From Buttiauxella brennerae ATCC 51605 (GTDB lineage: Bacteria; Pseudomonadota; Gammaproteobacteria; Enterobacterales; Enterobacteriaceae), in the NCBI RefSeq assembly GCF_001654925.1, contig NZ_LXER01000032.1, positions 262,112 through 326,111 on the forward strand: a DNA stretch of 64,000 nt, in the 5' to 3' direction. Positions 1-8,050 of the stretch are shown in pieces (the first letter of the stretch is position 1; every line of letters begins with the position of its first letter). The position numbers and the translations under genes are program-made. The notes below the pieces were generated by a model. That model saw only the letters and a program-made list of their open reading frames with translations, was not told where the DNA came from and did no database searches.

Positions 1-370
1 TGCTGAGATCGGCGTAAAACGCACCATCACGCAGGTTACGATATGCCTGATAAAGCCCTTCGTTCTGGCCAACCCAGGTGCTGTATTCAGACAGCAACGG
101 CAGCGTTTGCTCATAGGCTTCACGCAGTTCTGGGCTGTTTTGTACCGAATTCAGGTGGCTGACCGGGGAGAAAATGCGCCCCAGGCGGTCGTCCACTTCA
201 GCCAGCGGCTGGCAAAGATTATCCCAGTTATAAGGCGCACCCTGTGCCACCACGCTTTCGACTTTTACGCGGCAATCATCCAGCGCTTGCTGCACGGCTG
301 GCACGATATGTTCAGGTTTAAGAGCGGAAAACGGCGGCAGATCGAAAGGCGTTAACAATGGATTGGTCAT
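1..370 (-). CDS. prlC: Oligopeptidase A, N-terminal part (truncated by window edge)
   Basis: Only the first 123 codons are inside the window; the gene runs off the left edge. The start is the ATG whose complement is at 368-370. The protein begins MTNPLLTPFDLPPFSALKP and continues with the N-terminal helical region typical of the M3 zinc metallopeptidase oligopeptidase A; the HExxH active site would lie outside the window. In E. coli this cytoplasmic enzyme degrades short peptides, including cleaved signal peptides. It is divergent from rlmJ, as in E. coli, which supports the call. A heat-shock-type promoter candidate lies upstream. Confidence 0.93.
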   Translation of the reverse strand, partial: MTNPLLTPFDLPPFSALKPEHIVPAVQQALDDCRVKVESVVAQGAPYNWDNLCQPLAEVDDRLGRIFSPVSHLNSVQNSPELREAYEQTLPLLSEYSTWVGQNEGLYQAYRNLRDGAFYADLS

Positions 371-432
371 AAGCGCGGTTCCTGATGTCTGAGAAGTGGA
401 GCGCATTGCGCGCTACAAAAGCAATCTTATTA

Positions 433-461
433 AGATGAGGCTTAGTGTAGTTAATTTCAAT
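433..461 (-). promoter_or_regulatory. Candidate sigma-32 promoter of prlC
   Basis: Read on the minus strand, ATTGAAA is followed 14 nt later by CCTCATCT. This resembles the heat-shock consensus (CTTGAAA ... CCCCATNT). It would start a transcript about 55-60 nt before the prlC ATG. E. coli prlC belongs to the heat-shock regulon, which agrees. The site is inferred from consensus matching only. Confidence 0.45.
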
Positions 462-536
462 GCCAGGCACGAAGCATAAGGCTGTATACTGTGCAGAATA
501 GTTGTTCTTCTTTTGTCTTTGGAAACCCTTCAAGCC

Positions 537-1379
537 ATGCTCAGTTATCGCCACAGCTTTCACGCCGGCAACCACGCCGACGTACTGAAACACACCGTTC
601 AAAGTCTGATCATCGAATCCTTAAAAGAGAAGGAAAAACCTTTTCTTTATCTGGATACTCATGCAGGCGCAGGCCGATACAAACTGAGCAGCGAGCATGC
701 CGAGCGTACCGGTGAATACCTGGAAGGCATCGCCCGCATCTGGCAGCAAGATGATTTGCCAGCTGAGCTTGAAGCGTACATTGGTGCGGTTAAAGCCTAT
801 AACCACGGCGGCCAACTGCGTTACTACCCAGGCTCCCCGCTGATTGCGCGCCAGCTTCTGCGTGAGCAAGACAGCCTGCAATTGACCGAACTTCACCCGT
901 CGGATTTCCCGCTGCTGCGCTCTGAATTCCAGAAAGACAACCGCGCACGCGTTGAACGCGCTGACGGTTATACCCAGCTGAAATCAAAACTGCCGCCGGC
1001 TTCCCGTCGTGGTCTGATTCTTATCGACCCGCCGTATGAGATTAAAACCGATTACCAGGCCGTTGTGACGGGCATCAACGATGGCTACAAGCGTTTTGCC
1101 ACCGGCACTTATGCGCTGTGGTACCCGGTTGTCATGCGCCAGCAAATCAAACGTATGCTGCGCGAACTGGAAGAAACCGGTATCCGCCGTATTCTGCAAA
1201 TTGAACTGGCCGTGCTGCCGGATAGCGACCGCCGTGGCATGACAGCTTCAGGCATGATTGTTATCAACCCGCCGTGGAAACTGGAACAGCAGATGGCTAA
1301 CGTACTGCCGTGGCTGCATAAAACGCTGGTTCCTTCCGGCAATGGCTCGACCACGCTGAGCTGGGTTGTGCCTGAGTAA
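537..1379 (+). CDS. rlmJ: 23S rRNA (adenine-2030-N6)-methyltransferase RlmJ
   Basis: 280 residues starting MLSYRHSFHAGNHADVLKH, matching the E. coli protein in length and across its whole sequence. It methylates N6 of A2030 in 23S rRNA using S-adenosylmethionine. The SAM-binding fold shows as FLYLDTHAGAGRY (about residues 39-51), and the catalytic DPPY motif of N6-adenine methyltransferases is at about residues 163-166. The reading frame is open back to a TTG at 513, but the ATG at 537, with GGAAA upstream, gives the family's usual N-terminus and is preferred. Confidence 0.96.
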   Translation: MLSYRHSFHAGNHADVLKHTVQSLIIESLKEKEKPFLYLDTHAGAGRYKLSSEHAERTGEYLEGIARIWQQDDLPAELEAYIGAVKAYNHGGQLRYYPGSPLIARQLLREQDSLQLTELHPSDFPLLRSEFQKDNRARVERADGYTQLKSKLPPASRRGLILIDPPYEIKTDYQAVVTGINDGYKRFATGTYALWYPVVMRQQIKRMLRELEETGIRRILQIELAVLPDSDRRGMTASGMIVINPPWKLEQQMANVLPWLHKTLVPSGNGSTTLSWVVPE

Positions 1380-1469
1380 TAGCTATCAGAGATATCGGTG
1401 GAACCTTTGCTCTAAAATTTCTCGGCGCGCTACAATCGCGAATATTTTTCGACTCATTAGGGAAACATC

Positions 1470-2822
1470 ATGACCAAACATTATGACTACCTCGCCATTG
1501 GCGGCGGCAGCGGCGGTATCGCCTCCATTAACCGTGCGGCGATGTATGGGAAGAAATGCGCCCTGATTGAGGCGAAAGAGCTGGGCGGCACCTGCGTAAA
1601 CGTGGGTTGCGTACCGAAAAAGGTCATGTGGCATGCGGCACAAATCGCCGAGGCCATCCATAACTACGGCCCGGACTACGGTTTTGACACCACGGTGAAT
1701 AAATTCGACTGGGACAAACTGATCGCCAGCCGTACCGCGTATATCGACCGCATCCACACCTCTTACGACAACGTTCTGGGTAAAAACAACGTTGACGTGA
1801 TTCGTGGCTTTGCCAAATTTGTTGATGCACATACCGTTGAAGTGAATGGCGAAACCATCACCGCAGACCACATTCTGATTGCAACCGGTGGCCGTCCAAG
1901 CCGCCCGTCAATTCCAGGCGCGGAATATGGTATTGATTCTGACGGTTTCTTCGCGCTGCCTGCTTTGCCAAAACGCATTGCGGTTGTGGGCGCAGGCTAT
2001 ATTGCCGTTGAAATCGCAGGTGTGGTTAACGCGCTGGGTTCAGAAACCCATCTGTTCGTGCGCCAGCACGCGCCGCTGCGTACTTTTGATCCACTGATTG
2101 TCGAAACCCTGTTGGAAGTGATTAACACCGAAGGCCCAACGCTGCACACGCAAGCGGTGCCGAAAGCGGTGGTTAAAAATGCCGATGGCAGCCTGACGCT
2201 GCAACTGGAAGATAGCCGCTCTGAAACGGTAGATTGCCTGATTTGGGCGATTGGCCGTCAGCCAGAAACCGACAACTTCAACCTGGCGGCGACGGGTGTG
2301 AAAACCAATGCCAAAGGCTACATTGAAGTCGATAAATTCCAGAACACCAACGTGCCGGGCATTTATGCCGTAGGTGATAACACCGGTGCTGTAGAACTGA
2401 CACCTGTCGCGGTTGCCGCAGGTCGTCGCCTGTCTGAACGTCTGTTTAACAACAAGCCTGACGAGCATCTGGATTACAGCAACGTGCCAACCGTGGTGTT
2501 CAGTCACCCGCCAATCGGCACGGTCGGTTTAACCGAGCCACAAGCGCGTGAGCAGTACGGCGACGATAACGTGAAGGTGTATAAATCCTCTTTCACCGCC
2601 ATGTACACCGCTGTGACATCGCACCGTCAGCCATGCCGCATGAAGCTGGTGTGCGCAGGCCCGGATGAGAAGATTGTCGGTATTCACGGCATCGGTTACG
2701 GCATGGATGAAATGCTGCAAGGCTTCGCGGTTGCACTGAAAATGGGCGCGACCAAGAAAGACTTCGATAACACCGTGGCGATTCACCCGACGGGTTCGGA
2801 AGAATTCGTTACTATGAGGTAG
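1470..2822 (+). CDS. gor: Glutathione reductase
   Basis: 450 residues, the usual length. This cytoplasmic FAD flavoenzyme uses NADPH to reduce glutathione disulfide and maintains thiol redox balance. The N-terminal FAD-binding GGGSGG motif is at about residues 10-15, and the redox-active disulfide CVNVGC is at about 42-47. The NADPH-binding glycine motif ([13 protein letters not shown]) is near 170, and the C-terminal HPTGSEE carries the catalytic His-Glu pair that completes the active site of the partner subunit. GGGA precedes the ATG. It follows rlmJ as in E. coli and ends at a clear intrinsic terminator. Confidence 0.97.
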   Translation: MTKHYDYLAIGGGSGGIASINRAAMYGKKCALIEAKELGGTCVNVGCVPKKVMWHAAQIAEAIHNYGPDYGFDTTVNKFDWDKLIASRTAYIDRIHTSYDNVLGKNNVDVIRGFAKFVDAHTVEVNGETITADHILIATGGRPSRPSIPGAEYGIDSDGFFALPALPKRIAVVGAGYIAVEIAGVVNALGSETHLFVRQHAPLRTFDPLIVETLLEVINTEGPTLHTQAVPKAVVKNADGSLTLQLEDSRSETVDCLIWAIGRQPETDNFNLAATGVKTNAKGYIEVDKFQNTNVPGIYAVGDNTGAVELTPVAVAAGRRLSERLFNNKPDEHLDYSNVPTVVFSHPPIGTVGLTEPQAREQYGDDNVKVYKSSFTAMYTAVTSHRQPCRMKLVCAGPDEKIVGIHGIGYGMDEMLQGFAVALKMGATKKDFDNTVAIHPTGSEEFVTMR

Positions 2823-2846
2823 CTAATCTCGATGTAATCGAATCTT

Positions 2847-2877
2847 AAAAAACTGACTGTAACAGGTCAGTTTTTTT
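2847..2877 (+). terminator. Intrinsic terminator after gor
   Basis: An A-rich flank plus AACTGAC, an eight-base loop, then GTCAGTT running into a run of seven T. It is a standard rho-independent terminator 25 nt after the gor stop codon. Confidence 0.88.
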
Positions 2878-3080
2878 ATGTGCTTTTTCCAGGAACAATA
2901 TCACCGAAAAGTTGATTCATTGCGGTTTCAAGTCATCGGAAAGCTTGTTTTTGCCACTCCCTGAATGATTTACGTAGGTTATAGTAATGAAATGTAACTA
3001 TATATAAATAATATTGTATACCCACAAAATCATTGGTAGTTTGATTGCAGGAAAAACACAACAGAAACAAAGGGATAATA

Positions 3081-3533
3081 ATGAAAAAGCTACTTGGTAT
3101 CGTGGGTACACTGATTCTGGTTTCAGGATCTGCAATGGCTACGACCACACCTGACTGCGTCAAAGTAGACAAAGCGCAGATTGAAGGCTTGTTTGATAAA
3201 TGGAACGATTCCCTGCAGACCGGTGATGCTAAAAAAGTAGCAAATAATTATCTTAGCGATGCCGTATTGCTGCCGACTGTTTCCAATAAAGTTCGCCTGA
3301 CTGACGCCGAGCGAGTGGATTATTTCGAGCACTTCTTAGAGAAGAAGCCGTTTGGCAAAATTGACAGCCGTACTGTGCGACTGGGTTGTAATAAAGCGGT
3401 AGATGCCGGGACTTACACCTTCACCTTCGCTGATAAATCCAAAGTCTCAGCGCGTTATACCTTCACTTACGCGTGGGATGGTAAAGAGTGGAAAATCTCT
3501 ACCCACCACTCTTCTGCGATGCCAGAAGCATAA
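3081..3533 (+). CDS. Exported SgcJ/EcaC-like (NTF2-fold) protein
   Basis: 150 residues. The start is the ATG at 3081, preceded by AAAGGG; an upstream in-frame extension to 3045 would bury the signal peptide and is rejected. Residues 1-20 form a Sec signal peptide ending SGSAMA. The mature part resembles the small NTF2-like SgcJ/EcaC or DUF4440-type family: a helix with FDKWNDSLQTGDAKKVANNY, a strand with AVLLPT, and a C-terminal strand WKISTHHSS. Members are secreted or periplasmic cone-shaped proteins of unclear substrate. Two cysteines (in TPDC and LGCNK) could pair. It is monocistronic and has its own terminator. Confidence 0.72.
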   Translation: MKKLLGIVGTLILVSGSAMATTTPDCVKVDKAQIEGLFDKWNDSLQTGDAKKVANNYLSDAVLLPTVSNKVRLTDAERVDYFEHFLEKKPFGKIDSRTVRLGCNKAVDAGTYTFTFADKSKVSARYTFTYAWDGKEWKISTHHSSAMPEA

Positions 3534-3569
3534 AACAACGGGTCGATAATCCCGCCAGTATTTCAGTTG

Positions 3570-3603
3570 AAGCCTCCGCATTTCAAATGCGGAGGCTTTT
3601 TCT
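3570..3603 (+). terminator. Intrinsic terminator after the SgcJ-like gene
   Basis: A 13-bp near-perfect stem (AAGCCTCCGCATT / AATGCGGAGGCTT) with a TCA loop followed by TTTTTCT. It closes the preceding single-gene unit. Confidence 0.92.
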
Positions 3604-3865
3604 ATAAGTGGCCATTCTAAAAACAAAGGCAGGTGAAAAGAATGTGCAGGCAAATAAAAGGAATAGAGCTCTAATAATCAAAAAAGCTAACCCATTAATT
3701 TTCATATACATGTGAGATAAAACTAAAGGAAACGCAAAGAAAAATATAATTTTATTTATTTGCTTACATTTAGACGCAAGTGGCAGAACTATACTATTCT
3801 GGTTTCAATCGTTTAAAATTGTATTTATTCAAATTGCTTATCATTTATTTTCTAGGATATATCTC

Positions 3866-4129
3866 ATGAATAATAAAGCATCCACCTTATTAGGTGTTCT
3901 GGCAGGCACAATTTTGCTGTCTACTTTTTCTATCAGCACTGCCAATGCGACTCAACAAGGCCAACAACGCCGCGAAGCGCGTGACACTCGTCAGGATACC
4001 CGCGAGGATTCACGTCAGGAGAAGCGCGACTGTGTGGTTAGCAATGACCAAAGTAACCATGATTGCCGCCAGGACAAGCGCCAGAATAAACAAGATGGCC
4101 GTGAAGAAGCTCGAGACATCAAATATTAA
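3866..4129 (+). CDS. Small exported, very hydrophilic protein of unknown function
   Basis: 87 residues. AGGATAT precedes the ATG. A signal peptide (about residues 1-28, ending NANA) is followed by a low-complexity segment rich in Arg, Asp, Gln and Glu with repeated RQDTRED/RQEKRD/RQDKRQ-type units. The mature chain has two cysteines (DCVVSNDQSNHDC), nine residues apart between the charged tracts. I do not recognise a characterised family. Such periplasmic charged-repeat proteins are common small orphans in enterobacteria. A 260-bp AT-rich leader precedes it. Confidence 0.6.
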   Translation: MNNKASTLLGVLAGTILLSTFSISTANATQQGQQRREARDTRQDTREDSRQEKRDCVVSNDQSNHDCRQDKRQNKQDGREEARDIKY

Positions 4130-4209
4130 AACGGGTCTTTCACCGTCTCGAACAGAATAATAGTTAAGTGCAAAACATTACGCACTTTTATGTCCAGGAG
4201 GACAACTTA

Positions 4210-4542
4210 TTGAAAAAATATATCCCAGGTTTACTGATTTTAACCTTCGCATTTTCAGGCAACGTTTTTGCTATTGATAAAACATCTGGCGGAGCGTTGG
4301 CTGGTGCAGCAATTGGTGCTGTGACGGGCAAAAGCGTGAAGAGTACTGTCGGTGGTGCGGTCATTGGCGGTGGCACAGGGGCAATGTTCAAAAGTGGCGA
4401 TACAGGAAAAGCTGCCCGTAAAGGTGGTGCGATTGGTGCCGCAGTGGGGGGTGTTGCAGCAGCAGCAACCGGCCAAAGCGTCTTAAAAGGTGCGGCCGTT
4501 GGCGCAGGCGGTGGTGCTCTGGTCGGTGAAGCCACTCACTAA
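4210..4542 (+). CDS. Exported glycine-zipper protein
   Basis: 110 residues. The start is chosen as TTG at 4210 because a perfect AGGAGG lies at 4196-4201, eight bases upstream; the earlier in-frame GTG at 4168 has no such site and would precede the signal peptide. Residues 1-21 form a signal peptide ending NVFA. The mature part is almost entirely glycine-zipper repeats (GGALAGAAIGAVTGKS, GGAVIGGGTGAMF, GGAIGAAVGGVAAAATG, GAAVGAGGGALVG), which in other proteins drive helix packing in membranes. No catalytic domain is visible. It may be co-transcribed with the charged exported protein 80 bp upstream. Confidence 0.7.
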   Translation: MKKYIPGLLILTFAFSGNVFAIDKTSGGALAGAAIGAVTGKSVKSTVGGAVIGGGTGAMFKSGDTGKAARKGGAIGAAVGGVAAAATGQSVLKGAAVGAGGGALVGEATH

Positions 4543-4570
4543 GCTAAAGCTGACTCACCCCGAATACTCA

Positions 4571-4604
4571 AAAGCCCGGCATCTTTCGATGTCGGGCTTT
4601 TTCA
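4571..4604. terminator. Bidirectional terminator between convergent genes
   Basis: AAAGCCCGGCATC, loop TTTC, GATGTCGGGCTTT followed by TT and TCATTT. A-runs and T-runs flank both sides, so it can serve the glycine-zipper gene and the convergent LacI-type regulator. Confidence 0.88.
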
Positions 4605-4624
4605 TTTCACGGCCAGTAAAACGT

Positions 4625-5584
4625 TTACTTTCTTCCAGCCATGTCAGGAATAATCAGATCCCCACGCAGCACGTTCGAACCCAGCGCACTTTTGGTTTTC
4701 TCGGTCAGCCACGCAACAATTCTTGCCGCCATCGCATCCATGGAATACTCAATGGCCGGAATAGTCGGAATGCCTGGCAAATGCAGCGACCCGGCGAGGC
4801 TAAATACCATAATGTCTTGCGGCACGGATTTATTAAACGCCTGCAACTGCGGAATGATGCGCTGCGCTTCTTGCTCATCGGCCACCAGTAACGCGTTGAA
4901 ATTCAGCGTGGTGCTGTTATTGAGCAGCACTTGCAGCGCAACCGACGAAGAGGTGGAGTCCATAAAAATCAGGTTACGGTTAAACGGCAGGAAATTGTTT
5001 TCCAGCGCACGTTTGTAACCCAGCAGGATTTGTTCAACGGAACCGCATGAGTCAGGGTTAATCACGGCAATCTGCCGCCGTCCCTGTTTAATCAGGTAAT
5101 TACAGGCAGTTTCCGCAGCAAATGCGTGATCAAACTGAATGCTGTTGCTGGAGTCGACATCCACACAATCCACCAGAATGACATTCTCATGGCTGATATT
5201 GAGCGGGAAACGGGCACCGATAACCAGCACGTCATCGCACAGGCCGCAGGTCAGCTCATCAAGCGCGTGCAACACCTCGGTTTTGCTATTGGCAAAACGC
5301 AGCAACAGGTGTTTTTGATGCTGGCTAAGGTGTTTCTCCAGCGCGTACAGGTAACCCGTGGTCTGGTTAATATTGTCCTGCGCACAAATCACGCCAATAC
5401 AGCCTGTTGACTGGCTAAGCAAGGATTGCGCGATAACATTCGGCCGGTAATGCAACTCTTCCACCGCTTTAAGCACAGCCAGACGACTCGCTTCTTTCAC
5501 CCCACGAGATCCACTCAATACCCGAGATACTGTGGCTTTAGACACCCCAGCTAAACGCGATACATCATTGATTGTAGACATCAT
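4625..5584 (-). CDS. LacI-family transcriptional regulator of the adjacent PTS operon
   Basis: 319 residues. The N-terminal helix-turn-helix TINDVSRLAGVSKATVSRVL (about residues 4-23) and hinge region (YRPNVIAQSL) are typical of LacI/GalR repressors. A periplasmic-binding-protein-like sugar-sensing domain fills the remainder. It is divergent from a cellobiose-type PTS, and the shared intergenic region carries two LacI-type operators. From this placement it probably represses the PTS and porin genes, with a phosphorylated or free beta-glucoside as inducer; the effector itself is inferred. CELLULAR counterparts in E. coli include AscG-like regulators, but I do not assign an orthologue. Confidence 0.88.
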   Translation of the reverse strand: MMSTINDVSRLAGVSKATVSRVLSGSRGVKEASRLAVLKAVEELHYRPNVIAQSLLSQSTGCIGVICAQDNINQTTGYLYALEKHLSQHQKHLLLRFANSKTEVLHALDELTCGLCDDVLVIGARFPLNISHENVILVDCVDVDSSNSIQFDHAFAAETACNYLIKQGRRQIAVINPDSCGSVEQILLGYKRALENNFLPFNRNLIFMDSTSSSVALQVLLNNSTTLNFNALLVADEQEAQRIIPQLQAFNKSVPQDIMVFSLAGSLHLPGIPTIPAIEYSMDAMAARIVAWLTEKTKSALGSNVLRGDLIIPDMAGRK

Positions 5585-5680
5585 TTTCCTTTATCAGGCT
5601 CTGGCTTATGCCTGTCATCCTAAATACTGCCCTGGCTCACATTCTAACCAATTTTAAGTATAGTCGTTTCGCTTTTCTAT

Positions 5681-5695
5681 GGAAACCGATTTTCC
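5681..5695. promoter_or_regulatory. LacI-type operator O1 (near the regulator gene)
   Basis: GGAAACCGATTTTCC is a near-palindrome around a central CG at 5687-5688 and fits the LacI/GalR operator pattern. It lies about 95 bp upstream of the regulator start and pairs with a second site whose centre is 126 bp away. Confidence 0.7.
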
Positions 5696-5728
5696 GCATG
5701 ATGTCCAAACCGTACCTCAACCAGATAA

Positions 5729-5750
5729 TTTTGTGATGACGATCCAATAA
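5729..5750. promoter_or_regulatory. Candidate CRP site upstream of the PTS operon
   Basis: TGTGAT-GAC-GATCCA keeps the strong left half of the CRP consensus and most of the right half. A weaker candidate (TGATGAGTATCACA) sits at 5775-5788. Catabolite control would be expected for a sugar PTS operon. This is a consensus match only. Confidence 0.4.
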
Positions 5751-5806
5751 GCAAAGCCTATAAACGCTGGATGTTGATGAGTATCACAGATCGGTTGGCT
5801 GCGGAT

Positions 5807-5820
5807 GGAAAACGGTTTCC
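5807..5820. promoter_or_regulatory. LacI-type operator O2 (near the PTS operon)
   Basis: GGAAAACGGTTTCC is a symmetric LacI/GalR-type operator around CG at 5813-5814, 56 bp before the first PTS gene start codon. It probably overlaps or follows the PTS promoter. Confidence 0.75.
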
Positions 5821-5876
5821 ATAAAGTATCAAATAATTTCCGCAATACTTTATTTACATTTTGAGGATGAGTGTTA

Positions 5877-6191
5877 ATGGTCAAGATCATGTTGTGTTGT
5901 TCTGCCGGAATGTCCACCAGCCTGCTGGTCAGAAAGATGCTGAGCGTAGCGGAAGAACGAGGAATGCCTGTTGAAATAGAGGCTTACGGTGTCGCTGAAT
6001 TTGACGTGCAGTTTCCGCGCTACCAGGTGGTGCTGCTCGGGCCGCAAGTGAAATATATGTTAAGTACGCTTTCAGAAAAGACCGCCTCTCACGGCATTCC
6101 CGTTCAAGCCATCGATATGATGGATTACGGCATGCAACGTGGCGATAAGGTGTTGGATTATGCTCTGTCGCTTATCGAAGCGGCTCACTAA
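5877..6191 (+). CDS. PTS lactose/cellobiose-family IIB component
   Basis: 104 residues from the ATG at 5877, where GAGGA sits nine bases upstream; the in-frame GTG at 5871 is too close to that site. The N-terminus MLCCSAGMSTSLLVRKM is the classic IIB phosphocysteine loop. By comparison with E. coli ChbB/CelA the phosphorylated residue is the cysteine immediately before SAGMSTS (Cys8 here). The cytoplasmic protein receives phosphate from IIA and passes it to the sugar as it moves through IIC. It is the first gene of the IIB-IIC-IIA operon, the same order as chbBCA. Confidence 0.93.
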   Translation: MVKIMLCCSAGMSTSLLVRKMLSVAEERGMPVEIEAYGVAEFDVQFPRYQVVLLGPQVKYMLSTLSEKTASHGIPVQAIDMMDYGMQRGDKVLDYALSLIEAAH

Positions 6192-6203
6192 AAGGGTGTT
6201 CAT

Positions 6204-7529
6204 ATGAGTTCGCTATATCAATCAATGGTGACGGTGATTGAGCAATCTATCACCCCGCTGGCGGGTCGTCTGGGGCAACAAAAGTACGTTATCGCCATTC
6301 GTGATGGGTTCACCGCGGCCCTGCCGTTTATGATCATCGGCTCCTTTATGCTGGTGTTTATTTTCCCGCCGTTCTCGGCCGATACCACCCTTGGCTTTGC
6401 CCGCGCATGGCTGGATTTTTCACAGACTTACCGTGAACAACTGATGCTGCCATTTAACCTGAGTATGGGCGTGATGACGTTCTTTATCTCAGTCGGGATT
6501 GGTGCAAGTCTGGGGCGGCAGTTTAATCTTGACCCGGTGATGTCCGGTTTGCTGGCCTTTATGGCGTTTTTGCTAGTTGCTGCACCCTACGCTGATGGCA
6601 AAATCTCGACTCAGTACCTTTCAGGCCAGGGCATTTTCACCGCGCTGATTACGTCGATTTACTCCACGCGTATTTACGCCTGGCTTAAAGAGCACAAAGT
6701 CACGATTCGTCTGCCAAAAGAAGTGCCAACAGGCGTTGCGCGTTCATTTGAAATTCTGATCCCGGTGGTGGTGATTATCGGCACGCTGCACCCGCTGAAT
6801 TTATTCATCGAAGCGCAAACCGGCATGATTATGCCGCAAGCGATTATGCACCTGCTGGAACCGCTGGTTTCCGCATCGGATTCCCTGCCCGCTATTTTGT
6901 TGTCTGTGTTGCTGTGCCAGATTTTCTGGTTCTCAGGCATTCATGGCTCGCTGATTGTTACCGGCATCATGAGTCCATTCTGGATGACAAACCTTGCAGC
7001 AAACCAGACTGCGCTTGCCGCTGGCGCTGCATTACCACACATTTACCTGCAAGGTTTCTGGGACCACTATTTATTGATTGGCGGCGTCGGCTCCACTCTG
7101 CCGTTAGCGTTCTTATTACTGCGCAGCAAAGCCACCCACTTACGCACCATTGGTAAAATGGGCATCGTGCCAAGTTTCTTTAATATCAATGAACCGATTC
7201 TGTTCGGCGCGCCCATTATCATGAACCCGTTGTTGTTCATTCCGTTTGTTTGCGTACCGATGGTCAACGCCGTTCTGGCTTATACCGCCACAAAACTGGG
7301 TTGGCTGGCGCAAGTCGTTTCCCTGACGCCGTGGACGACACCCGCACCGATTGGCGCTTCGTGGGCAACAAACTGGGCCTTTAGCCCGGTGGTGATGTGT
7401 TTGATTTGCATGGTCGTTTCCACCTTAATTTATCTGCCATTCCTGCGTGCTTATGAGCGTTCATTGCAGAAAACCGCCGTGGAAAACGAAGCGCGTTCAC
7501 CGTTGACAGAAACGGCTATCAGCAATTAA
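6204..7529 (+). CDS. PTS lactose/cellobiose-family IIC permease
   Basis: 441 residues with about ten hydrophobic membrane segments, matching IIC of the cellobiose/lichenan family (CelB/ChbC/LicC-like). It carries and phosphorylates a beta-glucoside or related disaccharide. Family-typical parts are the N-terminal IAIRDGFTAALPFMIIGSF, the FWFSGIHGS segment near residue 238 and the FNINEPILFGAP loop near 330, which is involved in substrate binding in this family. AAGGG lies upstream and only 12 nt separate it from the IIB gene. The substrate cannot be told from sequence alone. Confidence 0.93.
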   Translation: MSSLYQSMVTVIEQSITPLAGRLGQQKYVIAIRDGFTAALPFMIIGSFMLVFIFPPFSADTTLGFARAWLDFSQTYREQLMLPFNLSMGVMTFFISVGIGASLGRQFNLDPVMSGLLAFMAFLLVAAPYADGKISTQYLSGQGIFTALITSIYSTRIYAWLKEHKVTIRLPKEVPTGVARSFEILIPVVVIIGTLHPLNLFIEAQTGMIMPQAIMHLLEPLVSASDSLPAILLSVLLCQIFWFSGIHGSLIVTGIMSPFWMTNLAANQTALAAGAALPHIYLQGFWDHYLLIGGVGSTLPLAFLLLRSKATHLRTIGKMGIVPSFFNINEPILFGAPIIMNPLLFIPFVCVPMVNAVLAYTATKLGWLAQVVSLTPWTTPAPIGASWATNWAFSPVVMCLICMVVSTLIYLPFLRAYERSLQKTAVENEARSPLTETAISN

Positions 7530-7557
7530 TAATCGCCGTCTAATAAATCTGGGAAAA

Positions 7558-7863
7558 ATGATGATCGAATTAGAAGAAGCCGTCATGGAAATTATTATGA
7601 ATGCCGGGCAATCACGTAGCCTGTGTTTTGAAGCACTGCATTCAGCGCGACAGGGTAATATTGAAGAAGCCAAACTGTTATTACATGAAGCTGATGGTTA
7701 CGCCCGTGAAGCCCATAAGATGCAAACTAAATTGATTGAACAAGATGCCGGTGAAGCTAAGCAACCCATGACATTAATTATGGTGCACGCGCAAGACCAT
7801 TTAATGACATCCATGCTGGCACGCGAACTTTCGAACGAAATTATTCATCTTTATCAACGCTAA
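7558..7863 (+). CDS. PTS lactose/cellobiose-family IIA component
   Basis: 101 residues forming the three-helix IIA fold. MNAGQSRSLCFEALHSARQG and MVHAQDHLMTSMLARELSNE are family signatures; the phosphorylated histidine is expected to be His77 in VHAQDHLM. It accepts phosphate from HPr and passes it to IIB. GGGAAAA precedes the ATG, and it lies 28 nt after IIC in the same operon. No phospho-beta-glucosidase follows, unlike most operons of this type. Confidence 0.93.
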   Translation: MMIELEEAVMEIIMNAGQSRSLCFEALHSARQGNIEEAKLLLHEADGYAREAHKMQTKLIEQDAGEAKQPMTLIMVHAQDHLMTSMLARELSNEIIHLYQR

Positions 7864-7973
7864 GCATTACGTAAAAACAAAAACTATTTAACCTCTGGCA
7901 CGGAGAAACAATTACGTAAATAATTTTAATTAAGTCCAATCCGATGAAAGTATAAATAACGATAAATATGTTT

Positions 7974-8000
7974 GGGTAATAGAGTTTTCTCTATTAACCC
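7974..8000. other. Hairpin between the PTS genes and the porin gene
   Basis: GGGTAATAGAG, loop TTTT, CTCTATTAACCC forms a strong stem with one unpaired base. No T-run follows, so a simple terminator is unlikely. It sits in the 187-bp leader of the porin gene and could set differential expression by RNA processing or stability. Confidence 0.5.
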
Positions 8001-8050
8001 GGAGCAGGATATTTATTGTCTGAAAAATAAATTACTAAATTGAGATTATA

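Noticed and set aside
1386..1871. Open frame antisense to gor
   Set aside because: It is fully covered by the opposite strand of a clear gene, has no ribosome-binding site and no recognisable protein.
4490..4891. Open frame spanning the terminator at 4571
   Set aside because: It crosses two genes and an intrinsic terminator and has no start signal.
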